Below, in pieces: positions 1 to 5,524 of a stretch of DNA of 5,552 bases (position 1 is the first letter of the stretch; every line of letters starts with the position of its first letter). Source of the DNA: Actinomycetota bacterium (GTDB taxonomy: Bacteria > Actinomycetota > Acidimicrobiia > Acidimicrobiales > Ilumatobacteraceae); assembly GCA_009704065.1 (NCBI GenBank), contig WLEX01000085.1, forward strand, positions 1 through 5,552, in the 5' to 3' direction. The notes under the pieces are model-generated. The model was not told the origin of the DNA and made no database searches. It saw nothing but the letters and a program-made list of their open reading frames with translations. Both the position numbers and the translations under genes were made by a program.

Positions 1-427
1 CAGCCAAGTAGTTAATGGTTTCTATTTGTACCTCACCCAGCTTCATGCGTAATCCTGGGTTATCGATGGATGCTGCCATGGTTTGCAAGTTGGCCCACCG
101 TGCAGAAGAGCGTGCCGCATCGTTCGGAACACGAAAGATGGGAAAGAGATCTTTCACCGTGGGTTCAGTAAGAGCATTGAACATGGCCCTGGCTGTATCA
201 ACTTGAGCTTTCACAAACTGGTCGAACATTGTTACTAGAACCTCAGATAACAAACCATCACGATCACCAAAGTATTTGTAAATGAGTGGTACCGAAACAT
301 GGGCACGCTCGGCCACATCTTGCACACGCAAACCCAAGATCCCCTTTGCATCAATTTCACACCGTGTTGCCGCAATGATCTGATCACGAGTGGCAGTGAT
401 ACGGGGTGAGAAGTTGGTGTCAGGCAT
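1..427 (-). CDS. TetR/AcrR-family transcriptional regulator, C-terminus cut by window edge
   Basis: Translating the minus strand from the ATG at 425-427 gives 142 codons with no stop before the left edge, so the gene is partial. Residues about 10-62 form a TetR N-terminal DNA-binding domain: a first helix (TATRDQIIAAT), then the helix-turn-helix VQDVAERAHVSVPLIYKYF (35-53), followed by GDRDGLLSEVL, the usual TetR pattern in which a small residue precedes the YxYF recognition helix and a charged loop follows it. The rest (about 65-142) is predicted helical ligand-binding and dimerisation domain, too divergent to name a ligand. The ATG lies 5 bases after the topA stop codon, so it is probably co-transcribed with and translationally coupled to topA; the only Shine-Dalgarno-like run (AAAGG) is distant, about 15 bases upstream, inside the end of topA. 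TetR proteins are normally cytoplasmic dimeric repressors. The target is unknown, and no divergent gene is visible. Confidence 0.9.
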   Translation of the reverse strand, partial: MPDTNFSPRITATRDQIIAATRCEIDAKGILGLRVQDVAERAHVSVPLIYKYFGDRDGLLSEVLVTMFDQFVKAQVDTARAMFNALTEPTVKDLFPIFRVPNDAARSSARWANLQTMAASIDNPGLRMKLGEVQIETINYLA

Positions 428-432
428 GCTTG

Positions 433-2799
433 TTATTGTCGGCCTTTCGGAGAAGAGCGCTTCGGCTTCTTTTTCTCAATGGCAAGTATGGCATGAGCAT
501 CTGTCAGGGTAAGAAGTGCAGCCTGTTCTATTGAATCGAGAGTGCGTCGATCCTTCCCACGCTCAATAAATGCCCCGTATCTGCCCAATTTCACCACAAT
601 CTCTTCACCAGTTGCTTCATCAGTGCCCAAAGAGCGCGGGAACTTAAATAATTCTGCAACGTCTTGCAACTCAACAGTTTCAATATCGAATTGTGTAGGA
701 AGACTGATATTGCGGCCGTTGGTGGACATATAGGGGCCATATGGTCCGGTGCGGGCCACTACTTCGTGTCCGTCTACTTCTCCCAATACGCGCGGCTCAA
801 TCTTTGGTGCATTCAGTAACGCGAGGGCAAAGTCGATTGTGAGATCAGCCCACTCAGTGGTGTCGGGCACTGGCACATTTCGGTTTCCACACTTGATATA
901 GGGCGAGCCTGTCGAGCGCACTCCCCTACCAGTCTTACGCGTTCCCTTCTTTGCCACGCGACCACCAACTGCTCTCCCTGATTTCACCACAATGCTGTCG
1001 CCAGTTTCTGGATGCACCCCGATGTTGCGGACTGAATGTGTGGCAGGGTCGTATTCTTTAGTAGCAGTCGCAATTGTTGCCAACAATGATGGCCACTGAC
1101 CATCGCCTTTTGCATAGAACCTGGTCAACACATTGAGGAAGGTTTCTTTTCCATCAACAATGGTGTCGAGATGTTCTTCCATTTGTTTGGTGAATTGATA
1201 ATCAACCAGGTTCACAAAACATATGTTCAAAAATTGAGCAACTGCAATACCGGTGATAGTAGGAATCAGAGCTTGGTCTCCACGCTTTGACCATAGATAT
1301 TCATTACGCAAAGAATCGATAATCGATGCATACGTTGATGGTCGACCAATCTCGCGTTCTTCCAGCGCACGAATGAGAGATGCTTCCGTGAAGCGAGCCG
1401 GGGGTCTTGTGGTGTGCTCCTCAATCTCTAGTGCACGTACCCCCACTTCATCACCGGTTGTGAATGTGGCAAGTGGTGTTGGCTCATCATCGTCAGTGCT
1501 TGTGAACACCGCACGATGCCCCGGGTCGGTAATGGTGGTACCCGATGCAGTGAACACACAGACCTGTTGCGTCGATACGCCCTCCAAAGTGATTGTCACA
1601 GTGGTACCCGTGGTGTTCACCATTTGCGATGCCACAGTTCTGCGCCACACCATGTCGTAGATAGCAGCTTGCGGTGCAGTGAGCCCCGACGGAGAGCGCT
1701 TGGTCATGTCGGCTGGCCTAATTGCTTCGTGGGCCTCTTGAGCATTCTGACGCTTCGCAAAGTACAAATTGGGTTTTGCCGGAACACTGTTTGGGCCGAA
1801 GAGCGCAATTGCTTGCTCGCGAGCCGCTTGTGTAATCCATGGCGACAAAGAAGGGCTATCTGTACGTGGGTAGGAGATCAAGCCCTTTTCATGCAGTTGA
1901 TTCATAATGCTCATCGCCATCTTCGAACCAATCTTCAACCGACTCACCGCATCTTGCAGCAAATCACTCGTGATATATGGACGACGCGGTTTACGTGTGT
2001 ACCTCTCTGTCTTTGTATCGGTTACTACCAGTGGCCGATTACCAAGGCCCGACACAACACGTTGCGCTTCGGTCAGCAGCAGCAATTGAGCAGGCGGTGT
2101 TACCGCACCATGTTCATCAATATCTTTTGAACCCGCCACTGGCACGCCATCGATAGATCGCAGGGAAGCCTTTACGGTTGCCTCTATTTCTAATTCAGCT
2201 TCCACCCCGCAATAGGTGGTCTCAACAAAGGCCTCACGTTCGAACTCGCGCTCCACTACTAATCGCAATGCAGGGCTTTGCACTCGACCCGCACTTAGGT
2301 TCTGGCGCACCTTGCTCCACAACACGGGAGACACTTGGAAACCCACGAGGTGATCGAGAGCTCGACGTGTACGAGCGGCCTCTACTAATGCCTCGTTTAC
2401 CTCACGCCGGTTCTCTAAAGACCCCAACACCTCGTTGGCCGTAATGGCGTGAAACACAATGCGAGATACCGGCACGGTTGGTTGTAAGAACTCCACTAGT
2501 AGTGCCGCAATCATTTCACCTTCACGATCATCGTCTGTTGCAAGAATCAATTCTGAAGCTGACGCAAGGTCCTTGCGAAGGCCAGCGATGATGTCGACAC
2601 CTTTCTTCGTGAGCGAGTACTCCATATGAAAGTCGTTGGCGATATCGATGCCTTTCTTTGTTGCAGGAATGTCTGCAAAGTGCCCCACAGATGCACGGAC
2701 AACGAATGCATCACCAAGAATCTTGCTGATTGTTTTTACTTTGTTTGGTGATTCAACGATCACTAACGGACGGGATGTGGTTTTTTGTGCTGTAGCCAT
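433..2799 (-). CDS. topA: DNA topoisomerase I (type IA)
   Basis: The 788-residue cytoplasmic enzyme relaxes negative supercoils by transient single-strand breakage through a tyrosine-DNA link. The Toprim domain (about 11-120) has the catalytic Glu16 in LVIVESPNK and the metal-binding Asp89-x-Asp91-x-Glu93 in ATDDDREGE. SAGRVQS (169-175) carries the conserved active-site Arg172. The nucleophile is Tyr310 in LISYPRTDS, with Arg312 next to it; NAQEAHEAIRP (352-362) and GRPSTYASII (485-494) are further family signatures. The C-terminal part has about three topoisomerase C-terminal repeats (about 596-662, 671-720, 724-768), no four-cysteine zinc fingers, and a basic tail, as in actinobacterial TopA; the protein is shorter than the roughly 900 residues I expect there. 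Oddities: LISYPRTDS replaces the usual YMRTDS, the AIAWHL motif after DREGE reads MIAALL, and repeat 1 holds a K/R/G-rich insert. The ATG at 2797-2799 is chosen because an in-frame TGA lies ten codons upstream. Its Shine-Dalgarno is weak. Confidence 0.95.
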   Translation of the reverse strand: MATAQKTTSRPLVIVESPNKVKTISKILGDAFVVRASVGHFADIPATKKGIDIANDFHMEYSLTKKGVDIIAGLRKDLASASELILATDDDREGEMIAALLVEFLQPTVPVSRIVFHAITANEVLGSLENRREVNEALVEAARTRRALDHLVGFQVSPVLWSKVRQNLSAGRVQSPALRLVVEREFEREAFVETTYCGVEAELEIEATVKASLRSIDGVPVAGSKDIDEHGAVTPPAQLLLLTEAQRVVSGLGNRPLVVTDTKTERYTRKPRRPYITSDLLQDAVSRLKIGSKMAMSIMNQLHEKGLISYPRTDSPSLSPWITQAAREQAIALFGPNSVPAKPNLYFAKRQNAQEAHEAIRPADMTKRSPSGLTAPQAAIYDMVWRRTVASQMVNTTGTTVTITLEGVSTQQVCVFTASGTTITDPGHRAVFTSTDDDEPTPLATFTTGDEVGVRALEIEEHTTRPPARFTEASLIRALEEREIGRPSTYASIIDSLRNEYLWSKRGDQALIPTITGIAVAQFLNICFVNLVDYQFTKQMEEHLDTIVDGKETFLNVLTRFYAKGDGQWPSLLATIATATKEYDPATHSVRNIGVHPETGDSIVVKSGRAVGGRVAKKGTRKTGRGVRSTGSPYIKCGNRNVPVPDTTEWADLTIDFALALLNAPKIEPRVLGEVDGHEVVARTGPYGPYMSTNGRNISLPTQFDIETVELQDVAELFKFPRSLGTDEATGEEIVVKLGRYGAFIERGKDRRTLDSIEQAALLTLTDAHAILAIEKKKPKRSSPKGRQ

Positions 2800-2840
2800 G
2801 GCGGCATTCTCTAGACCATGGCTGCGTCACAGTTCCCCCT
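2753..2840 (-). promoter_or_regulatory. topA leader: strong Shine-Dalgarno with out-of-frame GTG mini-ORF
   Basis: On the minus strand AGGGGG (2835-2840) is followed after four bases by GTG (2828-2830). This opens a 25-codon reading frame that ends in TGA at 2753-2755, overlapping the first 16 codons of topA in another frame. The topA ATG itself has only GAGA-like purines upstream. The arrangement could be a translated leader that couples to topA, a distant ribosome landing site, or chance. No clear -10/-35 pair was found between the preceding terminator and this site. Confidence 0.22.
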
Positions 2841-2871
2841 GGATGCCCATTTGATCCATATGAAATAAGGG

Positions 2872-2926
2872 AAAAGAAAAACTTGACGGATTCGTCCCTC
2901 GCGCGGGCGCAGGTGCGCGCGCGAGG
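2872..2926 (-). terminator. Rho-independent terminator of the rhodanese-trxA-RCC1 unit
   Basis: Read on the minus strand, about ten bases after the RCC1 stop codon there is a perfect 9-bp GC stem, CCTCGCGCG (2918-2926) with CGCGCGAGG (2897-2905), around a 12-base loop. It is followed by a small second hairpin, GACG-AATC-CGTC (2885-2896), then AAG and the T-rich run TTTTTCTTTTC (2871-2881). The U-run directly follows the small hairpin rather than the large one, so it may act as a composite. It lies before topA and separates the two transcription units. Confidence 0.65.
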
Positions 2927-2935
2927 AACAGCCCT

Positions 2936-4717
2936 CTAACGCACGGTCAGAGTGGTGGTTCGGGTGACCTTTTTGCCCTTCTTCGGGATCATCGAAACAG
3001 TGATCGAACACTCTCCCTTACGCACACCACGAACCTGCGTGCCAACGAACGTGCAGTACTTGGTGCCCTTCACAATGGTGATGCGCATGGTGCCGACTGA
3101 CTTTTTTGGTATCGACATATTCACAGCGCTCACTAGTTTTGCTGCACTTACTTTCCCACCGCGCTTCACCACCAACGTGGTTATCTTCACGGGTGTCGCC
3201 GGCTTCGCAGCCAATAACGTCATCGGCTCACTCGTACTAGTCGAAGTTCCCGTTGGAACGGCTGTGCTGGTAGTGGTGCTTGAGCTCGTGGTAGTTGTAC
3301 TTTCATTCACGACTGGCTGCACTACCGACCTCTGCTCGGGCGCCGTGGTCGATGTTGATGTTGATGTGCTTGTTGTTGTTGTCGTCGTCGTTGTAGTGGT
3401 CGTCGTTGTTGTGGTGGTTGTTGTTGTAGTTGTCGTAGTTGTCGTTGTTGTTGTAGTCGTTGTTGTAGTTGTCGTAGGCACGATATTGAGGCTTGCTACT
3501 GCGGTGGCAGTGTCGCGGTCGGCTGAATCATTTACCCCTAGTTGACCCACGTCGTTCAAACCCCAGCAGCGCAATTCACCAGTCGACATCACTGCACACG
3601 AATGACTACCGCCCGACACCACATCGACCACTGTTCCCGTGAGTCCTTGCACTGGTGCAGCGGTGTACCGAGAAGCGCTGGTGTCCCCTGAGCCCAATTG
3701 CGAAGCATCATTAACTCCAAAACATTCAACGGAGCCGGAAACTAGTAGTGCACATGTAAAAGATGAGCCTGCGCTCACGAAGGAGGCATTACCACTGAGA
3801 GTTACAGCAACGGGAGATGAATTTGACGTTGTAGTCAGCGCCTGACCAATTTGCCCCTTTAGGTTTCTACCAAAGCATGACAATGCTCCTGTACTCAGCA
3901 CCACGCATGAGTGATCTTTACCTGCAGAGATCTGTGTTGCCGTTGCACCGAGTGAAGCGGTGGCCGTAGGGATGAGCGCATTAGATGTTGCGCTTGTTCC
4001 TAATCGTCCGTATAAATAAGAACCCCAGCACCATGCAGTGCCCACACTGCTCACTGCACACGAATGAACCGCACCCACTTCCAGTTGCTGCGGAACCAGT
4101 ACTGGAGATGTGGTGGCCACAAGCATGGGTGTTGCGCCATAGGAAGACGTATCGCCATGTCCTAGTTGACCCGAACTATTTGCACCCCAACACCAGATCG
4201 AATCGTCAGACAATGCAGCACACGTGGTGTTACCACCGGCTGCAATTGCGGTGGCACTGCGCCCGAGTGTCACTTGCACAGGATCAGCCTGAACCCCTAC
4301 GCCGGCACCCAACTGTCCCGCACCGTTGTCTCCCCAACACCACACAGTGCCGTCGTTCGCCAATACGCATGTATGCGCAGCACCTGCAGAAATTTTTATT
4401 GCGTAACGCCCACCGCTGAGAGAGGCAGCTCGCACCGGCACTTCAGATGATGGCAAAGCAAGATGCGCGGATGAGCCCAATTTGTAATTCGTGTTATCGC
4501 CCCAACACCACACAGTGTTGTCGTTATTAATTGCACACGTATGTGAATCGCCAAGCGCAATGCGGCCAGTGGGATCGGTGAGCGAGATTGTGATCGATGC
4601 GATGGCAGGTGTTGTCGATGAAGGAAAAGTGATTGCGGCACAGGCAACACTAAAGAGAATCCACACGAAACTTGTTCGCCGAAACGAGCGAACACACGCC
4701 CCCCAGCGAGGTGTCAC
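2936..4717 (-). CDS. Secreted RCC1-repeat seven-bladed beta-propeller with poly-Thr linker and C-terminal Lys-rich domain
   Basis: The product has 593 residues and no assigned function. Residues 1-40 are a Sec-type signal peptide: an Arg-rich start, a hydrophobic core (FVWILFSVACAAI) and a likely cleavage after TTPAIA. Residues about 53-394 contain seven RCC1-type repeats, each with HTC/HSC, nine residues, then CWG or CFG, and a closing (G/S)QLG-like turn; this is the number needed for a closed seven-bladed propeller. Every blade has the same CX9C pair (Cys61/71 through Cys374/384). Residues 415-449 are 35 consecutive threonines, followed by Ser/Thr/Pro-rich spacer to about 498. The last 95 residues form a Lys-rich, beta-strand-looking domain with Cys555 and Cys570. 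The start is GTG at 4715-4717, because the neighbouring ATG is followed at once by TGA; GTG at codon 18 is an alternative. No Shine-Dalgarno is visible, so coupling to trxA 14 bases upstream is likely. It is probably extracellular or surface-held and binds a protein or ligand through the propeller face (inference). Confidence 0.85.
   Translation of the reverse strand: MTPRWGACVRSFRRTSFVWILFSVACAAITFPSSTTPAIASITISLTDPTGRIALGDSHTCAINNDNTVWCWGDNTNYKLGSSAHLALPSSEVPVRAASLSGGRYAIKISAGAAHTCVLANDGTVWCWGDNGAGQLGAGVGVQADPVQVTLGRSATAIAAGGNTTCAALSDDSIWCWGANSSGQLGHGDTSSYGATPMLVATTSPVLVPQQLEVGAVHSCAVSSVGTAWCWGSYLYGRLGTSATSNALIPTATASLGATATQISAGKDHSCVVLSTGALSCFGRNLKGQIGQALTTTSNSSPVAVTLSGNASFVSAGSSFTCALLVSGSVECFGVNDASQLGSGDTSASRYTAAPVQGLTGTVVDVVSGGSHSCAVMSTGELRCWGLNDVGQLGVNDSADRDTATAVASLNIVPTTTTTTTTTTTTTTTTTTTTTTTTTTTTTTTTTTTSTSTSTSTTAPEQRSVVQPVVNESTTTTSSSTTTSTAVPTGTSTSTSEPMTLLAAKPATPVKITTLVVKRGGKVSAAKLVSAVNMSIPKKSVGTMRITIVKGTKYCTFVGTQVRGVRKGECSITVSMIPKKGKKVTRTTTLTVR
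3371..3475 (-). repeat. Poly-threonine coding tract, (ACN)35
   Basis: These 105 bases read as 35 uninterrupted threonine codons on the minus strand. All four codons (ACA, ACG, ACT, ACC) are mixed irregularly, so the tract is a degenerate trinucleotide repeat rather than a pure microsatellite. It links the propeller to the C-terminal domain. Such Thr-rich linkers are often O-glycosylated, extended stalks in exported actinobacterial proteins (family knowledge applied by inference). The plus strand reads as meaningless poly-valine. Confidence 0.95.
3536..4561 (-). repeat. Seven tandem RCC1 blades, protein-level repeats
   Basis: Seven units of 49-56 residues are aligned by their second cysteine at residues 71, 127, 176, 230, 281, 332 and 384. 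The consensus is G-x-x-(H/T/F)-(T/S)-C-x9-C-(W/F)-G-x-N-x-x-G-Q-L-G. Blades 1 and 2 remain similar at DNA level: ccccaacaccacacagtg occurs exactly at 4332-4349 and 4500-4517, in frame and 168 bases apart, and the match extends to 26 bases with two differences. The other blades have diverged at DNA level. Confidence 0.9.
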
Positions 4718-4731
4718 ATGGGTTAATTTAG

Positions 4732-5106
4732 CTATTCGTTATTGGACTTTTCAAGGGCCTCAATTTCGGCACGGACTTCATCCATATCGAGGGCCTCGGT
4801 AGCCGTAATGATCTCTTCTAACGAGTGGGCGGGCAATGCTCCAGCCTGGTTGAACAGCATCACACCGTCGCGAAACACCATGATTGTGGGGATCGACTGA
4901 ATCTGCAGAGCGCCCGCTAACCCTTGTTGATCTTCTGTATCAACTTTTGCAAACTTGATGGTGGGGTGAGCGTCGCTCGACTTTTCAAAGATGGGACCAA
5001 ACATCTTGCAGGGTCCACACCACTCGGCCCAGAAATCGACAATGGTGATTCCTTCAGCCAGAACTGTTGATTCGAAGTTTTCTTCGGTAAGTGTGATGGT
5101 GGCCAT
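4732..5106 (-). CDS. trxA: Thioredoxin
   Basis: The 124-residue product is a cytoplasmic dithiol-disulfide reductase; no signal peptide precedes the fold. The redox centre WCGPC is at 29-33 in VDFWAEWCGPCK, with the buried Asp24 and the conserved Trp26 in front of it. The cis-proline is Pro73 in IQSIPT, and VMVFRDG-like strand and QAGALPA loop follow. Residues about 106-124 (MDEVRAEIEALEKSNNE) extend beyond the usual 105-110 residue thioredoxin, as in a common actinobacterial subgroup whose loop reads GALPA rather than GAxPK. The ATG at 5104-5106 begins the fold cleanly; starts further upstream would run through the rhodanese gene in the wrong frame. A modest GGA-type Shine-Dalgarno sits about eight bases upstream. 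It lies 17 bases after the rhodanese stop and 14 before the RCC1 gene. Thioredoxin could reduce the rhodanese persulfide only if a membrane relay exists, since the rhodanese is predicted to be exported. Confidence 0.95.
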   Translation of the reverse strand: MATITLTEENFESTVLAEGITIVDFWAEWCGPCKMFGPIFEKSSDAHPTIKFAKVDTEDQQGLAGALQIQSIPTIMVFRDGVMLFNQAGALPAHSLEEIITATEALDMDEVRAEIEALEKSNNE

Positions 5107-5123
5107 GGTGTTCCGTTCTGTAG

Positions 5124-5510
5124 TTATTTGGTGACGATAGGAAGGTTGAGAGATTTCGCGGCGTCTTCGAGTGCGCCAAGGTCTGTCACTTTGGTGAACC
5201 CGGCTTTCGCCATGAGGTCCGCTGCAATGGCTGAACGACGTCCGCTTCGACAATACACCGAGTAAGCAGCACCTTTATCGAGGCCGGCGAATGCAGCCGC
5301 GAGGTCTCCATTTTCAACATTGAGATTGATGGCGCCCTGGACATGACCTTCTGAGAATTCGGTGGCATCGCGCACGTCGATTACTTGTGCAGCAGGCGAA
5401 AGGCTCATGATCGGTGTGGTGTCCTTTGTAGTGGAACTACTCGAACACGACACGAGAAAGGCAGACGAAGTCACCAATAGTGCCGTGATGAGGAGACGAG
5501 ATTTTCTCAT
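5124..5510 (-). CDS. Rhodanese-domain lipoprotein (exported single-domain sulfurtransferase)
   Basis: The 128-residue product begins with a lipoprotein signal peptide: MRKSR, hydrophobic LLITALLVTSSAF, and the lipobox LVSC with acylated Cys22, followed by a Ser/Thr tether. The mature part, about 36-128, is one rhodanese domain: VIDVRDATEFSEGHVQGAIN (43-62) carries the conserved D-x-R and EGHxxGAIN motifs, and the active-site loop is Cys87-RSGRR in VYCRSGRRSA, which is intact and six residues long as in thiosulfate- or persulfide-type rhodaneses. Single-domain rhodaneses move sulfane sulfur via a Cys persulfide; donor and acceptor here are unknown. Placement outside the membrane (inferred from the lipobox) argues for handling environmental sulfur species or tethered redox chemistry. 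It heads the gene group with trxA. The ATG at 5508-5510 follows TAGGGGGT, a Shine-Dalgarno with unusually short spacing that lies inside a CsoR-like palindrome. Confidence 0.93.
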   Translation of the reverse strand: MRKSRLLITALLVTSSAFLVSCSSSSTTKDTTPIMSLSPAAQVIDVRDATEFSEGHVQGAINLNVENGDLAAAFAGLDKGAAYSVYCRSGRRSAIAADLMAKAGFTKVTDLGALEDAAKSLNLPIVTK

Positions 5511-5524
5511 ACCCCCTAGGGTAT
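5509..5524. promoter_or_regulatory. CsoR/CstR-like operator palindrome at the rhodanese start
   Basis: The inverted repeat ATACCC-CCTA-GGGTAT (plus strand) covers 16 bases, with perfect 6-bp arms. On the minus strand it reads GATACCCTAGGGGGTATG, whose last ATG is the rhodanese start codon. CsoR-family operators have the same TACCC...GGGTA architecture with a G-run, and the Bacillus copper operator is very similar as I remember it. Binding here would block both promoter escape and ribosome access. No CsoR-family gene is in the window, and the upstream promoter is too close to the edge to define. Confidence 0.5.

Noticed and set aside
433..1000. Zinc-ribbon domains at the TopA C-terminus
   Set aside because: Only one cysteine (Cys637) occurs in the C-terminal 250 residues, so no CX2C zinc fingers can form.
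1516..2130. Plus-strand open frame of 204 codons opposite topA
   Set aside because: It lies fully antisense to conserved topoisomerase coding sequence, is rich in Cys, His, Arg and Trp as shadow frames are, and matches no family.
2818..2868. Plus-strand 16-codon frame in the gap before topA
   Set aside because: Too short, no Shine-Dalgarno and no neighbours on that strand; expected by chance.
2811..3011. Minus-strand 66-codon frame across the end of the RCC1 gene and the terminator
   Set aside because: It reads through the terminator hairpin and overlaps the RCC1 C-terminal domain in another frame; nothing in it resembles a protein family.
2952..3545. Plus-strand open frame of 197 codons rich in valine
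   Set aside because: It is the antisense of the poly-threonine tract (ACN read backwards gives GTN valine codons) and has no recognisable domain outside it.
4332..4525. Short direct repeats that might suggest a CRISPR array
   Set aside because: There are only two copies, in frame within an RCC1 coding repeat, at the 56-codon blade spacing; protein repeat structure explains them.
4600..4717. Twin-arginine (Tat) signal on the RCC1 protein, from SFRRTSF
   Set aside because: The residues after RR do not follow the RRxFLK pattern; an ordinary Sec signal with a basic N-region fits better.
4732..5253. Longer thioredoxin frame starting at 5253
   Set aside because: The extra 49 residues are out-of-frame rhodanese sequence; the thioredoxin fold starts at the ATG at 5104-5106.
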